Below, in pieces: positions 1-9,046 of a DNA stretch of 64,000 bases. This stretch comes from Aphrocallistes beatrix. Lineage: Eukaryota > Porifera > Hexactinellida > Sceptrulophora > Aphrocallistidae. The notes under the pieces are model-generated. The model had not been told where the DNA came from, searched no databases, and saw only the letters and a program-made list of their open reading frames with translations. Positions within the stretch are counted from its first letter, which is position 1. Every line of letters starts with the position of its first letter. Made by a program: the position numbers and the translations under genes. The stretch is from positions 3,230,285 to 3,294,284 of the forward strand of contig OY725488.1 in NCBI GenBank assembly GCA_963281255.1, given 5' to 3'.

Positions 1-261
1 CAGATGAAGTGGATTTTAACACAATATACACCACATTTATATGTGAAAATGAAATAATAGAATTTTCAAGGTCTTACTTTGATCCGCTGGAGCTGAAAAA
101 TACCAAAATGTTTGTAAATACTGAGATAAGCTTAACGTAATTTTTTCGTGATTTTTTAAGATTTTAAGTGGACGTGCGACTGTACTTAGTATATACAATA
201 ATCGAGTTTTAATAGTATGGATATACAATAATCGAGTTTTAATAGTAAGTATATATATATA

Positions 262-754
262 TCTGTAACGAATTGATTGAAGAAACTGCCAGGCACAGAA
301 AGCTGATTTTTGGCATGTGGGAGTCTTTTGGCGATGGCTCCAGTAAGTTCTGAGTTCAGAGCAAAATGTTGACACATCATGGGATTATGACGTCATTGTC
401 ACATTTTTAAAAGTTAAGCAACACAGTTATTCGGGCATAACTCATCCATTCTAGGAGATAGAAGGCTGAAATTTTAATATAATCTGTATACTAACACACC
501 TCACATATGATGCGACTTTCAAAAAATGATGACTCATTACTTTGTTATGACGTCATCATTACGCATCAAAAATTTTAAAATTGACAAATTTGGTGATTTT
601 TCGAGTGAAATCGATTTTAACACTAAGATGGACATATTTAGAGATGTTATCTCCCTTATAATTAACCAATATGACCCCAGGCGACCGAAGGGAACCTCCG
701 GCGGATACTATGTGTCCGTCAGCCGCGCAGCGCATGGAAGCGAAGCGCGCTTGT
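262..754 (+). repeat. Family A repeat, copy A1
   Basis: First copy of the commonest dispersed repeat in the window. It starts TCTGTAACGAATTGATTG, carries two TGACGTCA palindromes, and ends with a GGCGGA/TCCGCC-type region and a GCGCGCTTGT tail. Two copies of the CGAGTTTTAATAGTA motif (about 203-252) and a TA run precede it. Open frames across it (for example 526-894) are artefacts of the repeat because the same frame is broken in other copies. Confidence 0.85.
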
Positions 755-1136
755 ATGTACATATGATTATTTTTAATTTTCAATATCCCCAGCGAACTCT
801 TAATTTGAATATTATTATTGTCGCCGCGCTGGGCACTGCAGCATATACGTACGTCGTTTTCAAAATCAATTGTAAATCATTTGTGGACTTTTGAAAAACC
901 TTATGATCTAAATTTACCAGTGCGGCGACAGACTTAATACTTTTTAGTCTAAATATAAAATCAAAATCACTTAATGATTTTGATTTATAAATCAAAATCG
1001 TTAATTGATTTAGATTTAGATTGAATTATTTAAAAAAATAAAAACTCATTCTGATATTGATCTATAAATCAAAATCATATCTTTTGATTTTTGAATGTTA
1101 AATACAATATAAATCATTTAATGATATTGATTTATA
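755..1136. other. Gene-free AT-rich stretch with palindromes
   Basis: No gene is supported. Around 960-1020 there is a perfect 22-bp palindrome centred on TTTATAAA (about 975-996), followed by further ATCAAAATC/GATTTTGAT inverted copies to about 1135. It could be a degraded MITE, but no target duplication is seen. Confidence 0.5.
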
Positions 1137-1226
1137 AGAACTTAGTGGAGCCATTGCCAAAAGACTCCCACATGCCAATAATCAGCTTTCTGTACCTGGC
1201 AGTTTCTTCAATCAATTCGTTAGAGA
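1137..1226 (-). repeat. Family A repeat, fragment A2
   Basis: Only the head end of family A is present, on the minus strand (AACTTAGTGGAGCC through TTCAATCAATTCGTTAGAGA). It is followed by two TTACTATTAAAACTCG motifs (1233-1293) and a TA run, into which the Ginger-like element is inserted. The next copy (A3) on the far side of that insert is in plus orientation, so A2 and A3 are head-to-head. Confidence 0.8.
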
Positions 1227-1313
1227 TATATATATCCTTACTATTAAAACTCGATTAATCTTTATATCCTTACTAGTATTAAAACTCGATTATTGTATAT
1301 ATATATATATATT

Positions 1314-1475
1314 ATGGACCAAAGTGTAAACTGGCCAAGATTTGTGAATCTTGGCTAAATCTTGGCTAAAAGCAACTTTGGCTCAGCCAAATATTTGGCT
1401 GAGCCAAAGTGTTGAGTTAACCTAAATTTGATGGGAGCATAATACATCATGGGTTGACAAGAAATTGTAGATTTA
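1314..1475 (+). repeat. Left terminal inverted repeat of Ginger-like element
   Basis: Matches the reverse complement of 5769-5913 over its whole length, apart from a small internal duplication and scattered substitutions. Confidence 0.85.
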
Positions 1476-1640
1476 TTTAATCTTATTGCGTTATGCGTTA
1501 TGCGTGAGAGTAGTATAGAATATGATTACCAGTTGAGAAAATCCAATATAAAACTCATTCATGTTAACAGTAATTAGCAATGCACAATAATTAATTAAAA
1601 ATATTAACAATTCAACAAAGGTATGAGTCATTCGTACTAG

Positions 1641-2356
1641 TTACTTGCTCTGTTATGAGGGATAGGGTGTAATTCAGTTGTTACTTGCTCTGTTATGAGG
1701 GACAGGGTGTAGTTCAGTTGTCACTTGCTCTGTTATGAAGGACAGGGTGTAATTCAGTTGTCACTTACTCTGTTATGAGGGACAGGGTGTAATTCAGTTG
1801 TTACTTACTCTGTTATAAGGGACAGGGTGTAATTCAGTTGTTACTTGCTCTGTTATGAAGGACAGGGTGTAGTTCAGTTGTTACTTGCTCTGTTATGAAG
1901 GACAGGGTGTAGTTCAGTTGTTACTTGCTCTGTTATGAAGGACAGGGTGTAATTCAGTTGTTACTTGCTCTATTATGAGGGACAGGGTGTAATTCAGTTG
2001 TTACTTGCTCTGTTATGAGGGACAGGGTGTAATTCAGTTGTCACTTGCTCTGTTATGAGGGACAGGGTGTAATTCAGTTGTTACTTGCTCTGTTATGAGG
2101 GACAGGGTGTAGTTCAGTTGTTATTTGCTCTGTTATGATGGATAGGGTGTAATTCAATTGTTACTTGCTCTGTTATGAGGAACAGGGTGTAATTCAGTTG
2201 TCACTTGCTCTGTTATGAGGGACAGGGTGTAGTCCAGTTGTTACTTGCTCTGTTATGAAGGACAGGGTGTAATTCAGTTGTTACTTGCTCTGTTACGAGG
2301 GACAGGGTGTAGTTTAGTTGTCACTTGATCTGTTATAAGGGACAGAGTGTAGTTCA
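1641..2356 (+). repeat. 40-bp minisatellite, about 18 copies
   Basis: Tandem array with unit TTACTTGCTCTGTTATGAGG followed by GACAGGGTGTAATTCAGTTG. Units differ by a few substitutions (TTAC/TCAC, GAGG/GAAG, AATTC/AGTTC) and keep exact 40-bp spacing. It lies inside the Ginger-like element, just 5' of the integrase fragment, so it probably belongs to the element. Confidence 0.95.
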
Positions 2357-2890
2357 AATATGTTCAATATACTAAGAATACTGTCAAACAGTCTACATTT
2401 GGACGTGCTCCCCTTGAGGTGCACTTTAGGAGGATCCCCCCTGATCTATCTGTAGATTTGATGCTACCCCAAGAGTTGATAGACTCGCTCAATATGATGT
2501 AGATGACGCCCTACAGATGGGTGGCGAGATCATTGAATTCTCTACTCAAACTACCGAGGCTACAGCAGTTCCTGTCCCACGATCGAGCACGCCTACTCTC
2601 CTCCTCCCACTCTCTCGCATGACTCTATGTCAGCCGGATGTGACGATTCCTTCAGCCGATGTTGCTAACCAAGTGGATAGAGACCAACATCCTCAGCCAT
2701 GTTCTTCATATAGACCAGAACCTGTCCACGAGTACACCAAAGTTGAAGTTCCCTCCTCGTCTTTCTCTTCTACTGACGAGCTGGATGAAGCAATCTTACA
2801 CGACTTGGAGGTTAGATCGCTTATTAGGACTGATATCACATCATTTGTTAACCTAGACAATATACTCTGGTGCTCTAATCACTGTTTGTA
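2357..2890 (+). pseudogene. Integrase C-terminal fragment (Ginger/KRBA2-like), forward copy
   Basis: Reading forward from about 2362, the translation begins with a YVQYTKNTVKQSTFGR-like stretch, then LPQELIDSLNMM. This resembles the region downstream of the DDE core in KRBA2/Ginger integrases. A stop follows, and a 124-aa open stretch (2517-2891) continues as a Ser/Thr/Pro-rich tail in a shifted frame. The minus-strand region 3170-3505 plus 4686-4968 is an inverted second copy of the same sequence, including this junction. It is a broken remnant. Family assignment is by recognition of the local motif pattern and is moderate. Confidence 0.55.
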
Positions 2891-2897
2891 AGGTTAA

Positions 2898-3149
2898 ATG
2901 TTCTTCATTTCCCTTCCCAACACTTCCCTCACTCACTCCTTCCTTCCTCGAGTCAAGCCTGTCGTTCCTGATTACAAAACTAAACGACTTCCTATTGATT
3001 ACTCCTGTAAGAGATCTACGAACAAGAAAGCTCCAGGAGATTTTAACAGTCCCAGAATTCTAGCTATTCGCTATCAAACTGGAAACATTTACATAGCAGA
3101 CATTAAGAAATTAAATGAAGAGCATTTAACCTTACAATACAGCGATTAG
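2898..3149 (+). pseudogene. Short open frame inside Ginger-like element
   Basis: An 83-aa open frame (ATG at 2898), rich in Lys/Arg in its middle part (RLPIDYSCKRSTNKKAPGDF), lies directly after the forward integrase tail. It may be the chromodomain-like or tail part of the same integrase in another frame. I do not recognise it, and no independent promoter or poly(A) signal is evident. Confidence 0.3.
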
Positions 3150-3169
3150 TACTAGAGTATATCGTCTAG

Positions 3170-3505
3170 GTTAACAGATGATGTAATATAGGACTAATAA
3201 GCGGTCTAACCTCCAAGTCGTAAGAATCGGAATCGTCACATCCGGCTGACATAGAGTCATGCGAGAGAGTGGGAGGAGGATAGGGGTGCTCGATCGTGGG
3301 ACAGGAACTGTTGTAGCCTCGGTAGTTTGAGTAGAGAATTCGATGATCTCGCCACCCATCTGTAGGGCGTCATCTACATCATATTGAGCGAGTCTATCAA
3401 CTCTTGGGGTAGCATCAAATCTACAGATAGATCAGGGGGGTCCTCCTAAAGTGCACCTCAAAGGGAGTACGTCCAAATGTAGATTCTTTGACAGTATTCT
3501 TAGTA
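3170..3505 (-). pseudogene. Integrase C-terminal fragment, inverted copy
   Basis: This segment is the reverse complement of much of 2370-2840, with small indels. It continues, after removal of the mariner at 3506-4685, into the integrase core fragment at 4688-5165 on the minus strand. It therefore represents the 3' part of the minus-strand integrase gene, separated from its 5' part by the mariner. Confidence 0.6.
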
Positions 3506-4685
3506 CTACGGAAGTTCAATAAGTTCTGATCATTATTAGATAACATTATTAGATTTTACTAGTACCTTAATTCGCTCATAGAATATGTTTATTTTATCAA
3601 TTACCTAAAAGCCAGTTTTTACTTGGTTCAAGTCTACGGTATGAAAGGTGCTCTATCTTATCCTGGAGTCAGACGATGGGCCCAGCGCTTTAGGGTAGGT
3701 AGAGAGTGTGGAAGATGACCCTCGGGCTGGAGCACCTGTTACTGCGGTTGTCCCCAAATATTCTAGTGCTATTAAGGAACTCGTTGATTCAGATCCTCAT
3801 ATCACTGTTAAAGAGTTAGTTCATATTATTGGGATCTCAACGGGAAGTGTTGGCCACATTCTAAAGTCAAACTAAATCTATCAAAGGTTTGTGCTCGATG
3901 GGTCCTTCATTGCTTAACAAAGGCCTGTCAGGCCAAAATTGGTCTGAGGGATCAGTTTTGGTTGCCAAATCTAGTCTGGAGGACCATTTTTAGTGCAGTT
4001 TCTGCAGAGAGATGCCCTTATGGCAATGACGGTGTATCACATCCGTCCATATGTATGTATGCATCTCCGTACGCTGCGAAATTTGAGTTCTCAAAAATTT
4101 AGTAGCCCGATGTATTACAATATTCATATCTCGCGTGCCAAGTCAGCTGCACTATCGGTCTACCGACAGACATTTTTCTTAACTTGAATAATGCCAACTT
4201 GAGTCATGATCAAAGCGGGCACAGCGTTGAAGGGAAATGGCGGGAAGCAATAGTAAAACTTCTACATACTTGTAGAATCAAAAAAAAGTGGACAGAATAA
4301 AACTTAATATAAAAGCGGGACATTCAATGCAAAAAAAATGCAGTTGGCATATATTGAATAGACTCCCTATTAATAGAGACCTCCTAGATTGATTGTAATA
4401 TCATCACATCCTATGTGGAGAGGACTACTTTAGTGTACGTAATTAAATGGCACAAAATTTAACCCGGACCAATTTTGGCATGGGGGGAAGCAGGTCAAAG
4501 CCAAAATTGCAAGCATGGGGATGGTTGAGCTTGAGCATCCACCCTACAGTCCAGACCTAGCTCCTTGTGACTTTTATTTATTCCCGAAGCTAAAATTTTT
4601 GAAAAAATAGAACATTAATTACTTGTTTATCGTGTATTTTAAATGTTTTACAGTGTATTGATCAGAACTTATTGAACACCCGTAG
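3506..4685 (+). mobile_element. Mariner transposon with TA target duplication
   Basis: Inverted termini CTACGGAAGTTCAATAAGTT (left) and its near-complement ending at 4685 (right, CTACGGGTGTTCAATAAG) are each flanked by TA (3504-3505 and 4686-4687). The empty site is preserved in the inverted copy at about 2357-2395, where the two flanks are contiguous. Length is 1180 bp, normal for mariner. Confidence 0.9.
3695..4610 (+). pseudogene. Mariner transposase remnant
   Basis: An N-terminal fragment (about 3700-3872) reads VEDDPRAGAPVTAV, then a second helix-turn-helix ending in GISTGSVGHILKS, as in SETMAR/irritans-like mariners. The C-terminal fragment (about 4448-4608) contains HPPYSPDLAPCDFYLFPKLK, which carries the third catalytic Asp of the DD34D triad. 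Between them the frame is lost and the region with the second catalytic Asp is not recognisable. The source gene encodes a cut-and-paste transposase acting at TA sites. This copy is dead. Confidence 0.85.
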
Positions 4686-5165
4686 TATATTGAACATATT
4701 TTAATTCACTCACCCATTGGTCCAGTGGCTTTTTCAATGATCTGAGGCGGGCAAAGAGCAGCTCGACATCCTGGTTGGCTCGCTCAATGCTTCCTTGATC
4801 TGTGGATTTCCTAGGCCTTCCATGTACGAACCGTGTGCTCTTCCACTCATTGCGAGAGTATTTGTACCTGTTATCCTCTTGCATTCGTAAATCAATCAGG
4901 TCAGACTGTGCACACTGGCCAACAGTTGGAGGAATGATTGGCTTGTGGACAATCCTTTTTGTAGTCACCTTCCCCTTCTTCTCTTGGTATATAGGGCAGA
5001 GTCGTCAAAATAATTCCAAGCGAGCGAGTAATGTGCAGTTTATTCTTCTCCAAATAGGCCCACATTCTAAACTTCCCTGCATGACAGAGCTTGTCGTGTG
5101 CTTTGCAGAGAGTCTCATAAACCTTGGCAACTACTAATGCGCGGGCTCTCTCTTTTCCTCGAAAC
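4686..5165 (-). pseudogene. Ginger/KRBA2-like integrase core fragment
   Basis: On the minus strand a 99-aa frame (4669-4968) has a KPIIPPTVGQCAQSDLIDLR segment, matching the start of the RNase H-like integrase core with its first catalytic Asp. It then has a GRPRKSTDQGSIERANQD segment carrying the third-residue Glu. Upstream (4969-5165) a shifted frame has a His/Cys pattern like the integrase zinc domain (KAHDKLCHAGKF). The DDE middle is missing between these motifs, so an internal deletion as well as a frameshift has occurred. The mariner at 3506-4685 cuts its 3' part. Confidence 0.7.
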
Positions 5166-5768
5166 TCTCCACCTATGTATACAGCTCGAAAATATCACCA
5201 AACCGACAAACGCTGTACTTCTCAGCTGCTCGGAGGTGGAAGCTTTTGCCAAAATCCTCAAAACAATTAACTAACAAACTTATCATCTCTTTAATATCCC
5301 CTGGGTTAAAGGCTGCTTAGATTTGGGGAGTTAATCTAACTCCCCATAAAATCTTCTGGTGTTGGAAATGTGATGTTGGTGATGGCAAGTACACTCTGGC
5401 AGCTTTTCAACATTATACTATACTGCGAAAAACTACTTCATACAATAGGCATAGTTAAATGAAACTAAAATTACATTCCTACAATTACTTTATCCGTTGC
5501 CAAGTACTTACAGTTCTCAATATTTAGAATGTAGTTATGGACATTCCAAACTCACTTGACTGATAGTAATTGTTTGATGGTAATTCCACACAAACTAGAC
5601 TGTAGTTACGGATTCGATAAATTCATTAGTTAATTACTTATTCAGAATCATTCTGTGAATGTGAAACTACTATTTCTATCTAATAATAGATTTAAGAGCT
5701 TATATTTGTTAAATTTATTGTCATAAATTAGTTTTATTAGTAATAAATTGATTAATAACATTTAGAAT
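5166..5768. other. Gene-free interior of Ginger-like element
   Basis: AT-rich sequence between the integrase relic and the right TIR. I see no coding motif and no nested repeat. Confidence 0.5.
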
Positions 5769-5913
5769 TAAATCTGCAATTTCTTGTCAACCCATAATGT
5801 ATGATGCTCCCATCAAATTTAGGTTAACTCAACACTTTGGCTGAGCCAAAGTTGCTTTTAGCCAAGATTTAGCCAAGATTCACAAATCTTGGCCAATTTA
5901 CACTTTGGTCCAT
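5769..5913 (-). repeat. Right terminal inverted repeat of Ginger-like element
   Basis: Reverse complement of 1314-1475, ending CTTTGGTCCAT. A TTACTATTAAAACTCG motif (about 5926-5945) and a TA run follow. Confidence 0.85.
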
Positions 5914-5963
5914 GACATATATATTCTTACTATTAAAACTCGATTATTGTTTATATATATATA

Positions 5964-6459
5964 TCTGTAACGAATTGATTGAAGAAGCTGCCAGGCGCAG
6001 AAAGCTGATTTTTGGCATGTGGGGGTCTTTTGGCTATGGCTCCAGTAGGTTCTGAGCTCAGAGCAAAATGTCGACTCATCATGGAATTATGACGTCATTA
6101 TCGCATTTTTAAAAGTTAAGCAACACAGTTATTCGGGCATAACTCCGCCATTATAGGAGATAGAAGGCTGAAATTTTAATAGAATATGTAGACTAACATA
6201 TCTCACATATGATGCAACTATCATCAAAAAATGATGACTCATCACTTTTTTATAACGTCATCATTACTCATCAAAATTTTAAAAATTGATATTTTTGGTG
6301 ATTTTTCGTGCAATATTGATTAGATCAGTGGGATAGACGTATTTAGAGATGTTATCTCCCTTATAATTAACCAGTGTGACCCCAGGCGACCGAAGTGAGC
6401 CTCCGGCGGACACGAAATGTCCGCCAGCCGCGCAGCGCAAGCAAGCGAAGCGCGCTTGT
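5964..6459 (+). repeat. Family A repeat, copy A3
   Basis: Complete head (TCTGTAACG) to tail (GCGCGCTTGT). It is followed after only 11 bases of TA run by A4 in the same orientation. Confidence 0.9.
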
Positions 6460-6470
6460 ATATATATATC

Positions 6471-6840
6471 TCTGTAACGAATTGATTGAAGAAACTGCCG
6501 GGCGCAGAAGGCTGATTTTTGGCATGTGGGAGTTTTTTGGCTCCAGTAATTCTGAGTTCAGAGCAAAATGTCGACTCATCATGGAATTATGACGTCATTG
6601 TCACATTTTTAAAAGTTAAGCAACACAGTTATTCGTGCATAACTCAGCCATTATAGGAGATAGAAGGCTGAAATTTTAGTAGAATCTGTATACTAACATA
6701 CCTCACATATGATGCGACTTTCATCTAAAAATGATGACTCATCACTTTGTTATGACGTCATCATTACGCATCAAAATTTTTATATTGACAAATTTTGTGA
6801 TTTTCGAGTTATTTCGATTTTAAAACTAAGATGGACATAT
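6471..6840 (+). repeat. Family A repeat, copy A4 (3' truncated)
   Basis: Full match to family A from its head to the AAGATGGACATATTT segment. The GC-rich tail is absent and a foldback element follows. Confidence 0.85.
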
Positions 6841-6853
6841 TTTTTTTTGCTTA

Positions 6854-7147
6854 TTTTGTTTGGCTTACTCAAATGGCCTTGTGGTTCAATCGGTTTCATT
6901 GTGGCACTAATTGTGGCACATGACAAAATTTTATGTCACGCGACACAATTTATTAGCACGCGACACAATCTACTATGGTAAAACTCCATATGACCATGGA
7001 TCAATTATATTTTTATAATTTATGGTCCATATGGGGTTCTCCATAGTAAATTGTTTCGCGTGCCATCAAATTTTGTCATGTGCCACAATTTATTGCCGAA
7101 ATGAAACCGATTGAACCACAAGGCCATTTGAGTAAGCCAAACAAAAT
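6854..7147. mobile_element. Foldback MITE
   Basis: Long inverted repeat beginning TTTTGTTTGGCTTACTCAAA at each end, with arms of over 100 bp (GGCCTTGTGGTTCAATCGG, CACGCGACACAAT, CTCCATA) meeting near 7010. No coding content. Target duplication not clear. Confidence 0.8.
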
Positions 7148-7403
7148 CTCAGAATGCTACGATATTTCAAGATATTACGATCTCAAGATATCACGCAACA
7201 GTACTATTTTCAAAAATGAACTATTGTTGCTTGATAAGAACTACTGATATCGATATTTGAGCCTATAAGGTTCAAAATATTTGTGGCGGGCAAGCCTGCA
7301 AGACCCCATATGGTTGCTTGCTACGATCGGTCTGATCCACCTAGAATGGCCGTACCACTTTTCATGAGCTTGCTACAGTCCTGTATATATATATATACAC
7401 ACA
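7148..7403. other. Unexplained 250-bp stretch
   Basis: No gene recognised. A few self-similar GATATT/AATATC words occur near 7160-7200. A TA run and a pogo-type MITE follow. Confidence 0.4.
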
Positions 7404-7835
7404 TAGTGGAACCTGTGTATAACGGTCACCCAAGGGACTGGACAAAATTGGCCGTTAACACTGGTGACCGTTATGTGATTGTCTTAATCCCCAAAGGTAT
7501 CAACATAGTGCAATAATTATAAGTTTTTAGAAATCCATTACTTGAAGTAATTACATGAAAAATGTTTATCGTTCATAACATGTCCTGTAATAAACACATG
7601 AAAAGGTGAAAAGGTGATTGTCGTCATAGGTAGTGGCCGTTATAGACAAGTGATGGCCATTATACACAGTTTTAGGGTCAGTAAAGGACTACAAAAGGGT
7701 GGCCGCTTGCCGCGTCGAGCAGGTGACCGCTATACACAGGTTCAATCTTATGGAATTTCTGACGGGACTGTTCATTGGTGACCGCTATAGACAGGTGAGC
7801 GTTGTATAGAGTGGCCGTTGTAGCAGGTTCCACTG
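7404..7835. mobile_element. Pogo/Tigger-type MITE
   Basis: The right end, read on the minus strand, is CAGTGGAACCTGCTACAACG and the left end is the near-match TAGTGGAACCTGTGTATAAC. The right end is followed by TA. The interior repeats GTGACCGYTATA- and GGCCGTTATA-type words, as is usual for subterminal transposase sites. No coding content. Confidence 0.75.
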
Positions 7836-7849
7836 TATATATATATAGA

Positions 7850-7915
7850 TTAATCGAGTTTTAATAGTAAGGATACACAAACATTAATCGAGTTTTAATA
7901 GTAACATGCGCGCTT
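7850..7915. repeat. Two copies of the family A flank motif plus a fragment of A tail
   Basis: ATTAATCGAGTTTTAATAGT occurs twice (about 7851-7872 and 7883-7903), followed by GCGCGCTTC, the start of a minus-strand family A copy (A5). The LINE interrupts A5 here and A5 resumes at about 12229. Confidence 0.65.
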
Positions 7916-8915
7916 CCACCACAACCACCAACCATTCCTCACTATAGGCCTACACCTCTCCTCCCTCTTCCTTGGAGGCCTATTTCCTCACTCAGCTCGC
8001 ACTCTCCTAGTATAAATAGGATCGAGTCAGCTGATCTTCCACTTCCGAATCCTAATTCTCCTCTTCTTCCTACTCCACCACAACCACCAACCATTCCTCA
8101 CTATAGGCCTACACCTCTCCTCCCTCTTCCTTGGAGGCCTATTTCCTCACTCAGCTCGCACTCTCCTAGTATAAATAGGATCGAGTCAGCTGATCTTCCA
8201 CTTCCGAATCCTAATTCTCCTCTTCTTCCTACTCCACCACAACCACCAACCATTCCTCACTATAGGCCTACACCTCTCCTCCCTCTTCCTTGGAGGCCTA
8301 TTTCCTCACTCAGCTCGCACTCTCCTAGTATAAATAGGATCGAGTCAGCTGATCTTCCACTTCCGAATCCTAATTCTCCTCTTCTTCCTACTCCACCACA
8401 ACCACCAACCATTCCTCACTATAGGCCTACACCTCTCCTCCCTCTTCCTTGGAGGCCTATTTCCTCACTCAGCTCGCACTCTCCTAGTATAAATAGGATC
8501 GAGTCAGCTGATCTTCCACTTCCGAATCCTAATTCTCCTCTTCTTCCTACTCCACCACAACCACCAACCATTCCTCACTATAGGCCTACACCTCTCCTCC
8601 CTCTTCCTTGGAGGCCTATTTCCTCACTCAGCTCGCACTCTCCTAGTATAAATAGGATCGAGTCAGCTGATCTTCCACTTCCGAATCCTAATTCTCCTCT
8701 TCTTCCTACTCCACCACAACCACCAACCATTCCTCACTATAGGCCTACACCTCTCCTCCCTCTTCCTTGGAGGCCTATTTCCTCACTCAGCTCGCACTCT
8801 CCTAGTATAAATAGGATCGAGTCAGCTGATCTTCCACTTCCGAATCCTAATTCTCCTCTTCTTCCTACTCCACCACAACCACCAACCATTCCTCACTATA
8901 AGCCTATACCCCTCC
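7916..8915 (+). repeat. 159-bp tandem repeat, about 6.3 near-identical copies, in LINE 5' region
   Basis: Copies begin at 7916, 8075, 8234, 8393, 8552, 8711 and 8870 (last one partial and diverged). The period is 53 codons. In the frame of the downstream endonuclease every copy is free of stops and encodes the same Pro/Ser/Leu-rich 53-residue unit (PPQPPTIPHYRPTP...). Each complete copy also has a TATAAATAGG word (8011, 8170, 8329, 8488, 8647, 8806). No ATG occurs in this frame within the array. It could be a repeated protein segment, promoter monomers, or both. Confidence 0.95.
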
Positions 8916-9046
8916 TCCCCCTCGCTCGCTGCGCTCACTCAGGGGAGACAGGTGCTCTGCACCTGAGCCACTTTCCTCTTTCTACTCCTTCTCTAGTTCC
9001 TCCTCATTCCTATTCTCATCTTTCTCCTTTCCTCTTGCCTAACACC

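Larger units (their letters stand above)
1314..5913. mobile_element. Ginger-like DNA transposon with long TIRs
   Basis: A 4.6-kb unit is bounded by inverted repeats of about 150 bp (1314-1475 and 5769-5913) that begin ATGGACCAAAGTGTAAA. The left repeat has an extra about 19-bp duplication containing TTTGGCTGAGCC. Inside are a 40-bp minisatellite, two inverted pieces of a KRBA2/Ginger-type integrase gene and a mariner insertion. Ginger elements are cut-and-paste transposons with retrovirus-like integrases. The superfamily call rests on the integrase fragments, and no clear target duplication was found. The element is inserted in the TA run between A2 and A3. Confidence 0.7.

Noticed and set aside
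526..894. 122-aa plus-strand open frame
   Set aside because: Lies in family A. The same stretch in other copies is broken by stops and indels, so it is not conserved as protein.
1641..2356. CRISPR-like array
   Set aside because: Units are directly tandem with a 40-bp period and no spacers. Eukaryotic context.
6870..6920. tRNA-like box A (GGCCTTGTGGTTCAATCGG) suggesting a SINE
   Set aside because: No box B at the right distance and no A-rich or LINE-like 3' end. The sequence is the arm of a foldback MITE and occurs inverted at 7100-7147.
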